Shown here one piece after another: positions 1-10,700 of a DNA stretch of 64,000 bases; positions within the stretch are counted from its first letter, which is position 1; each line of letters opens with the position of its first letter. The translations under genes were made by a program, and so were the position numbers. This DNA comes from Aureisphaera galaxeae (GTDB taxonomy: Bacteria > Bacteroidota > Bacteroidia > Flavobacteriales > Flavobacteriaceae): contig NZ_JAQQTF010000006.1 in the NCBI RefSeq assembly GCF_028561275.1, positions 248,001-312,000 on the forward strand, read 5' to 3'. The notes below the pieces were generated by a model. The model was not told the origin of the DNA and did no database searches. It was given only the letters and a program-made list of their open reading frames with translations.

Positions 1-1901
1 TGTTCTGGCGCCAAAGGAATCTCCTTGAAAGAAGACTGATCTGTCTTTGCAATCTTATTGGCTTGGTCCCTTAATACCGGAAGATTGAATAGATCGAAAA
101 TGTCCAATTCTACCCCGAAGGTGGAATGGATATGGGTGGCCAACTGAATAAGGTGAATACTGTTACCGCCCAACATAAAGATATTGTCGGTCACACTTAT
201 CTTATCCATGTTCAGTACCTTCTTCCAAATGTCCAATAAGTCCTTCTCCGTTTCATTTACGGGAAGTTCTATGTTCGCACTGTGTTGGAAATAGGTCTTA
301 ATTCGCTCATTGAGATCTATGGTATCGATTTTTCCGTTGGAATTCACCGGGAATTCTTCCAAATGGATAAAATGCAGACTCAATAATTCATAGTCGGACA
401 AGAACTTTAGACAATGGGTTCTTATAGCTTCATTACTATCTTCGGATGCTGTGTAAAAACAGATGATGGATTGCACCGATCCGTTTACGGTATGTGGAAG
501 GCATTTTACCATATTCACATCTTCCAGCTCAAGAATGTTTTCTTCAATGGAATTGATATCGCAGCGTACTCCATTCAACTTAACAACCCCGTCTTTTCTT
601 CCTAAAACCACTAGGTTTCGTTCGTTGTCGTACTTTCCGAAATCGCCCGTTTTGTAAATGATATCCCCTCTGTTTCCAATGGGATTGGTCACAAATTTCT
701 GTGATGTCATTTCGGGATCCTTGTAATACCCGCTGGTAAGGAAGGGTGTTTGTATATACACATCACCTACTTCCCCGATATCGCATATATCATTATTTGC
801 ATTCAGAATGAGAATGTTGGTGTTAGAGATAGGCTTTCCAACACAAAGTACTGCAGAAGCATCTCCAGTCATCGTTTCCGGAACGCGGTAAAAGGTCTTC
901 ACCAAGGTCGCCTCTGTGGTTCCGTAAAGGTTAATGATGGTTGTATTTGTCCCATAAAGAGCCCGCCAGTCGCTGATATCCTTTTTGTAAAGCTTCTCTC
1001 CCGCCAATAGCATGTATCGCAGCGATGGGAAGTAATTTCCTGAATGCTGTGAACCATCATTGGCACTCAACATACGCATCATGGTTGGGATGGTATGTAG
1101 GATTGTAATGTCCTTTTCCTTGATCCAGTTTTTTAATTTTCCAATATCATTTTTCACTTCCGTGGAAGGAATGCAAATCCTTGCTCCTTCAATAAAGGGA
1201 AGGAAAATATCCCGTAAGGAAGCATCGAAAGAAAGGGAAGTGAGTTGCCCTATTCTATCAGATGCTGTAATCTCTAGTTCTTTAGATTCCCAATGGATAA
1301 AGTGACTTAAGCTTTTGTGATTTCCAAACACCGCTTTGGGCCTGCCCGTAGAACCCGAAGTAAAGAAGATATAGTTGTTATCATTTCCGTCTACTGGAAT
1401 ATCCAAATTTTCACCATTGTTAATCACAATGTTTCCTTCGGTAATGAAGTTGCCATTTTGCCAATTCATCACTTCGAACTGTAGCTCCTCTTTGCTGTTA
1501 AGGGATAGCAATACCACTTTCGGGATGGCAAATTCGAAATCCATATTGGAAGCTTTAATACGTTCCAAATATTCCCGTGTGGTAAGCACCATTTGCGGGC
1601 GAATGGTATCGTACAAAACGCTCCAATGGTTCATTTTGTACTTCTCGTCCAATGGCAAGTAGATTTTTCCTGCTTTAAAAGTTCCAAGAAGTGCAGAAAT
1701 CTGAAGGGATCGATCATTGAAAAAAGAGCATACCACATCTTCCCTACTAACTCCCAACTGATCCAGAACTCCGGCAATTTGATTGGCATTTCGGTTTAAT
1801 TCCGTATACGTGATCGAACGGGAATCCGATTCTATAGCGATCGCATTGGGTCTTTCTGAGACCGTACGTTCAAAAACTGTATGTAATACTTTTTTATTCA
1901 T
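1..1901 (-). CDS. NRPS subunit Nrp12 (A-T-..., truncated by left window edge)
   Basis: Open reading frame from the ATG at 1899-1901 that stays open to base 1 (about 633 codons); it continues outside the window. It begins directly with an A domain (N-terminus MNKKVLHTVFE), so its C domain must come from the end of Nrp11. The A3 core is near residue 181 and reads FFTSGSTGRPKAV, with KAV instead of the usual KGV. The pocket reads DARHLALLVK by eye, identical to Nrp10, and does not match a code I know. A T domain with LGGNS lies near residue 576, and the last ~20 residues look like a linker into a C domain. Asp235 is present, so an alpha-amino acid is expected. Monomer unknown. Confidence 0.9.
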   Translation of the reverse strand, partial: MNKKVLHTVFERTVSERPNAIAIESDSRSITYTELNRNANQIAGVLDQLGVSREDVVCSFFNDRSLQISALLGTFKAGKIYLPLDEKYKMNHWSVLYDTIRPQMVLTTREYLERIKASNMDFEFAIPKVVLLSLNSKEELQFEVMNWQNGNFITEGNIVINNGENLDIPVDGNDNNYIFFTSGSTGRPKAVFGNHKSLSHFIHWESKELEITASDRIGQLTSLSFDASLRDIFLPFIEGARICIPSTEVKNDIGKLKNWIKEKDITILHTIPTMMRMLSANDGSQHSGNYFPSLRYMLLAGEKLYKKDISDWRALYGTNTTIINLYGTTEATLVKTFYRVPETMTGDASAVLCVGKPISNTNILILNANNDICDIGEVGDVYIQTPFLTSGYYKDPEMTSQKFVTNPIGNRGDIIYKTGDFGKYDNERNLVVLGRKDGVVKLNGVRCDINSIEENILELEDVNMVKCLPHTVNGSVQSIICFYTASEDSNEAIRTHCLKFLSDYELLSLHFIHLEEFPVNSNGKIDTIDLNERIKTYFQHSANIELPVNETEKDLLDIWKKVLNMDKISVTDNIFMLGGNSIHLIQLATHIHSTFGVELDIFDLFNLPVLRDQANKIAKTDQSSFKEIPLAPE

Positions 1902-1924
1902 GATCTATCATTAAAATTTTTAAA

Positions 1925-1953
1925 CTGGCAGTAGGCAATTCCTTTCCTGCCAG
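1925..1953 (-). terminator. hairpin followed by A/T run between Nrp11 and Nrp12
   Basis: CTGGCAG (1925-1931) and CTGCCAG (1947-1953) are perfect inverted repeats of 7 bp with a 15 nt loop. Read on the minus strand the stem is followed by TTTAAAAATTTT and, 23 nt from the stem, by the Nrp12 start codon. It could be a weak intrinsic terminator or attenuator, or just a processing or translation-related hairpin. The 149 bp gap holds nothing else that I recognise. Confidence 0.35.
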
Positions 1954-2050
1954 GATCTGAGCCCAGCTTAGTACTGCCTGTATCTTGTAGGAAATCTTTG
2001 TATCTTGGGAATAGGGTTCGTCCATTTAATGGCAAAGACGAAAGGCCGTT

Positions 2051-5000
2051 TTAGAAATCTTCGTCCAAATTTTGAGATAAGGCATTCATGAACTCGTCGT
2101 GCTCTATCTTCGTATCCTCTCCCTTAATTTCCTGACAATAGGAAACAAGGCTTCGGGAATCATCGGAGGTAATAAGTTCAATGAGTTGCAGGAATTGATT
2201 GCTCAACAACTTCATGTCCTCGGGATCGAACAGATCTGAGTTCACGCTTAACGAATATTGCATTGTATCGTCTTTTATTTCTACATAGAAAGTGACATCG
2301 AATTTTGCCGTGGTGTCGTAGTCTACCTCCTCGCCTACCGAAGTTTTTAATTCTACCTCGCTATTGGCATCATGAGTTACTACCAACATCACATCGAAAA
2401 CAGGGTTTCTGGAGAAATCGGCTTCCAGATTTAGATTTTCAACAATGAGATCGAAGGGATATTCATTGTGTTTGTAACCTTCAATCACATTGGTTTTCAC
2501 TTCCGTTAACAACTGATTGAAATCTTTATCTACTTCCAGTTGGGTCCTAAACGGAATGGTATTGATATATACCCCTATCTGATCTTTTAACTTAGGATTG
2601 TTTCTACCCGAAACTGGACTTCCCACCACGATATCGGTTTGAAAGGAATTGTGATATAGCACCATATTGAGTACTGCCAATACTTTCATAAAAGGAGTGA
2701 TCCCTTCTACCCCAGAATGGTTGAAAAATTCACGAATCGTTTCACTCTTAATCGTATTGTTTACCGAATACCCGTTATAGGTTTTTATAGTCGGACGCTC
2801 CTTGGAGAACACAAAGCTCAACTTGGGAACTTCCCCTTTGAACTTCTCGGACCAGTACTGCTGACTACTATTGAATTTTTCTGAAGAAATCTTGTCCAAT
2901 TGCCATACAGAATAGTCCTTATATTGAATCTCCAAAGGCTCTAGATTAGGTGCTATGCCATATTTGTGATAAATATAGAAAGCCTCATATTCTTTGGTCA
3001 ACTGCTCCAAAGACCAGTTGTCCGCGATGATATGGTGCATATTTCGGTAGAACACATATTCGTCTTCCGATTTGCGAATCAAGGCAATCCTGATAAGTGG
3101 ACCTTGTTCTAGATGAAAGGGAACTTCCGAATCGAACTTTACGAAAGTAGCCAGTTCGGCACCGAAATCGGAGGCTCCCCTAAGGTCTATTTTCTGAATA
3201 TCTACCTTCACTTCCGAAGGTTCTAAAATGTATTGATGTATTTCTCCCTCAGCATTCTTTTTAAAGATGGTCCTAAGGGATTCATGACGCTCTATAATGG
3301 ATAGAATTGCCTTGTCGAAGCATGCTTCATCCACTCCCTTCACCTCGTCATAGGCGAACATATTATAGGCGATCGATCTGTTTTTGTTCTGGCTTAACAA
3401 CCATAGTCTTCTTTGCATTAATGAAATGGGATAGCTTTCCATTTCCGGGGCCTTTTCAATGTCGTCCAAAACATCATTCTTTGATGACTTAATAAGCGCT
3501 GCATGCGACTCTAAGGTGGTATTTACAAAGAAGAGGTTGAGTTCCAACTTCACTCCAAAAGTAGACTGATACGTATTGATCAACTTGATCAATTTAATAC
3601 TGTGTCCGCCTAAGTGGAAGAAGTCTTCCTTCACTCCCAGACCTTCACGACCAAACACTTCACTCCAAATGGCTACGCATTGTTCTTCGACCTCATCCCG
3701 AGGTGCCACATATTCTATTTGTTTGGAAGCAGCTTCCTCGAATAAGGTATTCAGTTGTCTTTTATCTACCTTTCCATTTACGGTAAGTGGTATGTTTTCT
3801 ATAGTTACGAATTGCGCCGGAATCATATACTCGGGCAATACTTTTTTAAGGTGTCCTTTAAGTACTTCGTCGGATTCTTCATTCCGATCCACTACAAATG
3901 CTACCAGTTGTAAGGCATCTTGTACTTCTATGGGTAATACGACTGCTTGTTTTAGCATCCCACTACCTACTAAAGTCTGTTCGATCTCTCCCAATTCAAT
4001 TCGGTAGCCACGTATTTTAATTTGGTCGTCTATTCTTCCCAAATACTCTATAGTTCCTTCGGGAGTCCAGCGACCTAAATCGCCTGTTTTATATATGATT
4101 TCCCCAGTGGTGTTCGGATTTTCTATAAAACGTTCCTGCGTAATTTCTTTCCTGTTGAGATATCCTTGCGAAACCCCTGCACCCCCAATGAACAACTCTC
4201 CCGCACTTCCTATGGGTGCTTCCTTACCATCAGTGTCCAAAATCTGAATATCGGTATTGGCAATAGGGCTTCCTATGAGAATACTCTCATCTTCTGGAAA
4301 TACCTCCTGAACTATACATCCAATCGTTGTTTCTGTAGGACCGTATTCGTTGAATAGTTGAATATCCTCATGAATGTCCTTTACGATTCTCACTTGATCG
4401 TGTTTTAATTGCTCCCCGCCGCAAACGATAAGCCTTAATTTGGTCTCGTCTACGTCTATATCCTTCAAAAGGGATAAGTGGGTGGGCGTTAGCTTTAGCG
4501 TATCCACTTCGGGATGTTGTAGGCTTTCGGTAAGTAATTGTATTACGTCCTTGTCGGCTCCACCAATCCATAACTTCTTACCCCTTGTAAGACTGGTAAA
4601 GATGGAAGTCATGGTTAAATCGAAGGATAAAGAGGTAATTAACCCCCAATTCCCCATATTCGGATCCTTGAAATAGTAGTTATTTGCCCACTGAATGTAA
4701 TTGAGGAGGTTGCTATTGTTTATCAAACATCCTTTTGGATTCCCTGTAGAGCCAGAAGTATAAATACAGTAAATAGTGTCTTCGCTATTTACTTCAACAC
4801 CTGGACTTTCGGCGAACTGATTGGCATAAATTTCGGTATCGGACGCGATTAAGGTAGTTGCTTCTTCCAATCCCAGTTCCGATTTCAACGCTTCATTAGT
4901 AATAATAAGCTTAGCGCCACAATCCTGAGCGATATACTGTATGCGGTCTTTGGGATATTCGGTATCGATAGGAACATAATAACCCCCAGACTTTATGATG

Positions 5001-6520
5001 GCCAATACACTAACGATAAACCATTCAGATCTACCCAATAAAATGCAAACTGCATCTCCCTTGCTTACTCCATAGGAACTGATAAGCTCTTGGGCCAGCT
5101 GATTGGATCGTTGATCCAGTTCTGAATAGCTTATCTCCTCATTTCCTATCAGAATCGCAGTGGCTTCAGGTTGTTCCGATACTTGTTTTTGAAACATCTC
5201 CAAAACAGAAGCATAGGCTTCGAAAGTCTTTTCGGTAGCATTCGCCATGGCGATAATATCAGCTTCTAAACTCGATATAGTTTGAGAAGCTTCCGTTTCA
5301 ATACCGAAAACTTGCTTTAATTGTGCTACCACCAATGGTTCCTTAATTCCAGAGAACTTGGAGGTATCAACATATACTTCCAAAGAGAGTGCATCTCCCC
5401 GATCTATGCAGGTCAACTTCACATCGAAAGCATCTACAATGGAATGAAAATCTTCCAAACGTATCGCCGAGTTTCGGGAATTTCTACCATCGATATATTC
5501 AAATACATAATTGAAGAAAGGATCACCTTGATCTCCGTTTCTTCCCAAGTAGAAGTAATCGGACCAAACATCTATACTTTGAAGGCATTGTGCAATTTCA
5601 TTTTCATTATTCGTTCCAGATTCCTTTACAGGTGCCAAGGTAATGGGCAACGGTTTTGAAACCAGACCAAATGTATTATTCAGCTCCTCGTAGGATCTTT
5701 GATAAGGTAAATAACCTACAGTTACTTTGTCTCCTTCGAATTGATGTAGGTAATCGAACAACCTAGCGAACACATAATGCTCTAGGTTACTGCCGACTTT
5801 GTTTGCTTCGGCACTTAACTGTTCGTATTCACTGCCCACAAACGTTTTCAACACTGTGCGTTTTGGCAAAAAATCACCTTTGGGTGTATCGGTAAACGGA
5901 ATAACTGTCTTTCCTAGATTGTATTCGTAGTTTTTCCAAAAATTAACCCCTTCAATCTCGGGTTCTGCTTGTAATTCATTTTGCCAAGCTGAAAAGTTCT
6001 GATATTCCACCACCTCACGCTCTAAACTCACATAAGCGCTTACATCTACCAGTGCTTGTTTCAAATCGTTATAGAACAACAGACTACTGAAGCTATCCGC
6101 CCAAAAGGAAAAGATCCTAACGATGAGAAGCTTTTGGGAATCCTCATTCACATAGCAGAATCGAACGGCAGCATCCTTTGCACTATCGTATGGATACGAC
6201 AAGTACTGATCTGCAACATCATTCGCATGTTTTCCCGCGAATGTTGAAACTTCATGGAAATCCAAACCAGCAGCAATATCCATAAACTGTCTTGGAAATG
6301 CATAACCCGCTTCCTTCATGGTCTTGAACAACAAGGTCTCATTTTTCTTCAAGACTGCTTGAAGTGCAGATTGCACAACTTCGCTTGTTATAGAGGCATC
6401 TAAAGCTATGGTTAACTGATTGAAAAACTGAGACGTATTCTCAGGATTCAATAACCAAAGATTTCTCTGGTTTACAGACAACTCATAAGTATCAACATTA
6501 TTTAAAATAGCATCCTGCAT
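2051..6520 (-). CDS. NRPS subunit Nrp11 (degenerate C*-A-T-C), Asn-type module
   Basis: 1489 aa, ATG start. The N-terminal C-fold domain (residues ~10-430) has FSFWADS near residue 137 where HHxxxDG is expected, so both active-site His are gone and it is unlikely to condense. It is followed by an A domain (~445-940; SGSTG near 587) whose pocket reads DLTKVGEIGK, close to the Asn code DLTKLGEVGK, then a T domain (LGGHS ~968) and a second C domain (~1040-1460) with HHIIADN, G replaced by N but catalytic His and Asp kept. The C-terminus ends in an acidic tail (EHDEF...LDEDF) like that of Nrp4; both precede A-first proteins. A SyrP-like hydroxylase gene lies just upstream, so the C* domain may be a hydroxylase-recruiting interface domain. 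NRPS identity is certain; the interface role is inference. Confidence 0.95.
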   Translation of the reverse strand: MQDAILNNVDTYELSVNQRNLWLLNPENTSQFFNQLTIALDASITSEVVQSALQAVLKKNETLLFKTMKEAGYAFPRQFMDIAAGLDFHEVSTFAGKHANDVADQYLSYPYDSAKDAAVRFCYVNEDSQKLLIVRIFSFWADSFSSLLFYNDLKQALVDVSAYVSLEREVVEYQNFSAWQNELQAEPEIEGVNFWKNYEYNLGKTVIPFTDTPKGDFLPKRTVLKTFVGSEYEQLSAEANKVGSNLEHYVFARLFDYLHQFEGDKVTVGYLPYQRSYEELNNTFGLVSKPLPITLAPVKESGTNNENEIAQCLQSIDVWSDYFYLGRNGDQGDPFFNYVFEYIDGRNSRNSAIRLEDFHSIVDAFDVKLTCIDRGDALSLEVYVDTSKFSGIKEPLVVAQLKQVFGIETEASQTISSLEADIIAMANATEKTFEAYASVLEMFQKQVSEQPEATAILIGNEEISYSELDQRSNQLAQELISSYGVSKGDAVCILLGRSEWFIVSVLAIIKSGGYYVPIDTEYPKDRIQYIAQDCGAKLIITNEALKSELGLEEATTLIASDTEIYANQFAESPGVEVNSEDTIYCIYTSGSTGNPKGCLINNSNLLNYIQWANNYYFKDPNMGNWGLITSLSFDLTMTSIFTSLTRGKKLWIGGADKDVIQLLTESLQHPEVDTLKLTPTHLSLLKDIDVDETKLRLIVCGGEQLKHDQVRIVKDIHEDIQLFNEYGPTETTIGCIVQEVFPEDESILIGSPIANTDIQILDTDGKEAPIGSAGELFIGGAGVSQGYLNRKEITQERFIENPNTTGEIIYKTGDLGRWTPEGTIEYLGRIDDQIKIRGYRIELGEIEQTLVGSGMLKQAVVLPIEVQDALQLVAFVVDRNEESDEVLKGHLKKVLPEYMIPAQFVTIENIPLTVNGKVDKRQLNTLFEEAASKQIEYVAPRDEVEEQCVAIWSEVFGREGLGVKEDFFHLGGHSIKLIKLINTYQSTFGVKLELNLFFVNTTLESHAALIKSSKNDVLDDIEKAPEMESYPISLMQRRLWLLSQNKNRSIAYNMFAYDEVKGVDEACFDKAILSIIERHESLRTIFKKNAEGEIHQYILEPSEVKVDIQKIDLRGASDFGAELATFVKFDSEVPFHLEQGPLIRIALIRKSEDEYVFYRNMHHIIADNWSLEQLTKEYEAFYIYHKYGIAPNLEPLEIQYKDYSVWQLDKISSEKFNSSQQYWSEKFKGEVPKLSFVFSKERPTIKTYNGYSVNNTIKSETIREFFNHSGVEGITPFMKVLAVLNMVLYHNSFQTDIVVGSPVSGRNNPKLKDQIGVYINTIPFRTQLEVDKDFNQLLTEVKTNVIEGYKHNEYPFDLIVENLNLEADFSRNPVFDVMLVVTHDANSEVELKTSVGEEVDYDTTAKFDVTFYVEIKDDTMQYSLSVNSDLFDPEDMKLLSNQFLQLIELITSDDSRSLVSYCQEIKGEDTKIEHDEFMNALSQNLDEDF

Positions 6521-6574
6521 GATTAGTTTCTTTAAAAAATGACGTGAGAATTAGAAATTAGATGGTGGTGTGTA

Positions 6575-6594
6575 CTTCCATTAAAAAATGGAAG
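6575..6594 (-). other. hairpin spanning the hydroxylase stop codon
   Basis: CTTCCATT and AATGGAAG form a perfect 8 bp stem around a 4 nt loop. The stem includes the stop codon of the hydroxylase at 6581-6583. There is no clear U-tract after it, so it is more likely an mRNA 3'-end stabiliser or processing element than a terminator. Confidence 0.4.
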
Positions 6595-7573
6595 CGATGA
6601 TTTTTCTGTCTCCTTTGTATGGATTACGACCATGGGCCATTAACATATTATCCAAGAACAATACATCTCCGGTTTGCCATGGGAATTCGAAAGTGGCTTT
6701 CTTATATGCCTGGCGGATTTCTTCAATCTCTTCTTTCGAAATGGGACTTCCATCGCCGAAATAGGTGTTGTTGGGAAGATCATCATCCGATTCAATAATG
6801 GAAAGAAAATCTTCGTCATAGGTATACTTATTGAAGAAGTATCCGTGGTTGAACCAAACGGTATCTCCCGTATGTGGGTGATCCCAAACAGCCTTTTTGG
6901 TCCAGGTAAGTACCAATTTGTCTTCATCGGCCCAATTGCAGGTAATTCCTTTTTCCGCACAGATCTCTTCTACTTGATTCTTATCTGTGGTTTGAAAAAC
7001 CTCCTGCCATGGCAATCCTAAGGATTTGGTCAAGTTTCGTACGTACTTCACTCCTAAATCCACAAATTTTTGACGGGTAGCATCGCTTAGGTACTGTAAT
7101 ACCTTTCTGTTATCGGCAATTGGTGTTTCTCCTTGCTCTTCTGCAGGCACGATACAACAAAAAACAATGTTGCTCGGGTGATTGGGATCGTAGGAGCTCT
7201 CACTGTGCATATTGATGCTGTACTCACTCGGATAGGTTGTGGTGTGATACACATTATCCCCAACGGCATAGCGTGGTGAAGATCGCATCTTATATTCTAA
7301 AGGCTTGTCTACAAACAATTTGATAAGATCCTGAAACTTAGCAACAGTATCTATCCCAAAACCCCTGAATAAAATTCCTCCTTGAGATCTAAGTTTGGTC
7401 TTGAACTCTTCCCTGTTCTCATCGATCCAAGCTTTTAAGTTCTTTCCCGAACCGGTAGACAAACCTAGTACCGGGAATCCCATTTCTGGTGACATGATAG
7501 AAAAATCCACGGATTTTCCGTTCGCGGCCGTAGGCGCTTTTGTACTTAGTAATCTATTAACTCTACTTGACAT
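6581..7573 (-). CDS. SyrP-like Fe(II)/2-oxoglutarate-dependent hydroxylase (TauD/TfdA superfamily)
   Basis: 330 aa from the ATG at 7571-7573, which follows an A/T-rich leader; an ATG at 7622-7624 would add 17 lysine-rich residues and is less likely. The Fe ligands are visible as HxE (His123, Glu125 in MHSESSY) and a distal His314 in AHGRNPYKGDR, with the following Arg fitting the 2-oxoglutarate salt bridge. HxE rather than HxD is typical of the clavaminate synthase/AsnO/SyrP branch, which hydroxylates the beta-carbon of amino acids, in SyrP's case while they are loaded on a carrier domain. It sits between Nrp10 and Nrp11. Nrp11 pairs an Asn-type A domain with a dead C-like domain, so beta-hydroxylation of Asn on Nrp11 is the best guess. 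Substrate is inferred. Confidence 0.88.
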   Translation of the reverse strand: MSSRVNRLLSTKAPTAANGKSVDFSIMSPEMGFPVLGLSTGSGKNLKAWIDENREEFKTKLRSQGGILFRGFGIDTVAKFQDLIKLFVDKPLEYKMRSSPRYAVGDNVYHTTTYPSEYSINMHSESSYDPNHPSNIVFCCIVPAEEQGETPIADNRKVLQYLSDATRQKFVDLGVKYVRNLTKSLGLPWQEVFQTTDKNQVEEICAEKGITCNWADEDKLVLTWTKKAVWDHPHTGDTVWFNHGYFFNKYTYDEDFLSIIESDDDLPNNTYFGDGSPISKEEIEEIRQAYKKATFEFPWQTGDVLFLDNMLMAHGRNPYKGDRKIIASIF

Positions 7574-7708
7574 AACTTTTAATTTAATCTTGTTAATTTT
7601 TTCTTCGCTGTGAATATGTTTCATGTAGTTTTCCCGTGTTCTCTCCTATCCCATGCGTTTCGCGGCGTTGGTTTATAATGATGTACGGAAAATTTGGTTC
7701 TTAAATGT

Positions 7709-10700
7709 CTAGGCTGTAAAGGCCTTAAGTCGTTGTAAATTTTTCGACTTCAAGTTCGATTTGGTCTGCTTTTTTAGGTCGATATCCCTTATAGGAAGGT
7801 TGGGCTTCTGCAAAAGCTCTGAGGCTATATTCCCAAAGTCTTTCAGCAAAAGTGCTATGGTATTTCTAGTATAGATATCCGTATTAAACTGCATTGTTAA
7901 CTGTATAAAACCCTCGTACAACTTGGCAGTGATCAAGATGTCTAATTTTGGAGCCGAATGTCCCTTGTAAAGGATCTCATCGAAAGGAATCAATGCCGTA
8001 TCCAGTTCAAAAGACTTTCCTACTTTGTCCTCATATGTAATCATTACGTCATAAATCGGATTCCTATTTGAGGGTGTGCTTAATTCTAAGTCATCTATCA
8101 GCCAATCGAAATAGTATTTTTGGTGTTCAAAACTTTCTAGCGTTGTCCTACGTACTTGTTCAAATATCTCTTGGAACGAATCGTTTTCATTGACCTGGTT
8201 TCGTACTACCACAGTATTGAAGTAGTTCCCTACCTGATTTTCGAACTCACTTCGGTACCTTCCTAAGGATCGAGTGCCTAAAAGTAGGTCGTTAGATTGG
8301 CAGTATTTCTGAAACAAAATGTTCCACACAGTTAGAATCCCAATGAATGCTGTACTTCTCCTTTCTTTAGAGAAATCTACCAGTGCTTTCGAAATACGTG
8401 GTGAAAGGTTTAGTTCCACCAACTGCCCATTATATGTTTTGCTCACCGGTCTTGTTTTTACTTCAGGCAATTCGAATAAGGGAAGGTCTCCAGATAGTCT
8501 TTCCATCCAGAATGCTCTGCTTTCTTCAAATGCCTTTCCAAAACGCTGGGTTTTATGCCAAACGGCAAAATCTTTGTATTGTATCTGCAATGCTGGCATA
8601 TTGGGTGCTTTTCCCTGTTCATATGCCTCATAGAAATGCATGATATTGTTGTGTAGTATATTGAGCGAATGGGCATCGCATATCAATTGATGCGCTCTCA
8701 TATACAGTAAACTTGTATCCTTTGATAGTTGAAAATAGATGACTTTCAACAAAGGGCCTTCTTCAAAATTAAACGGACCCTCGCTCTCCTTGTCTATATG
8801 CAGTTGCATTTCTGAATACGGACTCACACTTTCACTTAGGTTGTGTTTCACAAGAGATACTCTATGTTTTCCTTTGGGTAGGATCCATTGTTTCAATACT
8901 CCAGATTCGTCCTTACCAAAAACCGTTCTGGTAATTTCATGACGATCTACTGTTGCTTGTAATGCTTTATTCAATAATTCAGAATCATACGTTCCTTCCA
9001 ACTCCACCGTGAAGGTCATATCATAGGCAATGGCATCTTTATCCAATTCCGACAATAGATATACCTTGTTTTGAGCTTCCGATAATTCATAATTGGTAGC
9101 TGAAGGTAATGTTGGAATCGTTTCGTTCAAATTGCTGTCCAAGGAAGCGATCAATTCTGCATGTTGTGCAATTGTGGTATGCTCGAACATGTGTGTTAAG
9201 TTTACCTGGACGTTAAATTGTTCCTGATACTTCAGTACCAACTGATTCATGATCAAACTATGCCCTCCCAATAAAAATATGTTTTCGTCGGTTCCTATAT
9301 TTGATTGATCCAACACCTCTTTCCAGATTTCCAAAATAGCTCCTTCCAAAGGGGTTGTAGCTGCTTTTTTTGAATGCTCATCAGTAATGAGTGATTGAGC
9401 ATATTGGTTCAATCTCGCTGTATCGATCTTCCCGTTAGAATTGGTGGGAAGCGCTTCCATGTGTTCGAAATGCAATCCAACCATCTCATAGGCCGATAAT
9501 TTTGCTAAGCATTGATTTCGTACTTCCGAAATTGTCGTGTTAACCGATGCGTAAAAGCAAATGATTACAGATGCTATATCTTCGCGATACGCTACTACGC
9601 ATTTTACTGCGGTTACTGCTTCAAGTTCTAATAGTGTCGATTCTATGGCATTCAAATCGCATCGTACTCCATTTATCTTCAGCAATCCATCTTTTCTGCC
9701 TAAAATCCGAACGGTTCCATCGGGATTAAAGGCTCCGTAGTCGCCCGTATCGTAAATAATGTCCAATTCCTCGTTCAAAGGATTCTGAATGAACTTCTGT
9801 TGGGTCAATTCCGAATCGCGATAATATCCCTTGGATAAATACGGCGTCTTGATATAAATGGTGCCTTCTTCGTTAATGCCGCAGCGCTCGTTCTTTTCAT
9901 TTAGAATTAGAATCTCAGTTTCCGAAATAGGTTTCCCCACACTGATAACATCGGTGAGATCACCATTCAACTTTTCTTCCACCCTATGAAAGGTCTTCAC
10001 CAAGGTCGACTCTGTGGCACCATATAGGTTAATGATTTGCGTGTTATTGCCAAATCGGTCTCGCCAATTCATTACATCCCGTGCATATAGCTTTTCCCCA
10101 GCCAATAATAGATAGCGTAATTTGGGGAACTCCATCACCATTGTTTCCTTCTTGTTCAGTAAAAATCGAATCATGGTGGGAATGGAATGCAGAATGGTAA
10201 TTCCTTCTGCCATCAACCACTTCTTAGCCAATGTTGCGTGTTCCTTTGTTTCTTTCTTTGGAATACAAATACATGCACCCTGCGTCAACGCCAAAAAAAT
10301 ATCCCGTAGGGAAGCATCGAAAGAAAGAGACGTAAACTGTCCTATTCTATCTTCTGAAGTGACATTCAATTCTCTCGCTTCCCATTCAATAAAATGAGCT
10401 AAACTTTCATGGCACCCCAATACAGCTTTGGGTTTCCCGGTAGAGCCGGAAGTAAAGAATATATAGTTAGCATCTTTTCCGTCAATGGAAAGATGTAAGT
10501 TTTCATTGCTTACTGCTGTAGTAGTCTCGACACTTACATATCCCTCATTTTCATTCTTCAAGATAGACCACATCAACTCTTTGTTCTCATCCAAGGATGT
10601 TACGATCAGAAAAGGAATGGTATATTCAAATTCTTGATTCCATCCATATACAATGTCTAAATTCTCTTGTGAAGTAACCAATACCTTGGGGTGGATCTTT

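Noticed and set aside
2051-6520. N-terminal domain of Nrp11 as an epimerization domain
   Set aside because: It lacks HHxxxDG and the TVGWFT-type and NYLG motifs that the real E domain of Nrp7 has, and it precedes rather than follows a T domain.
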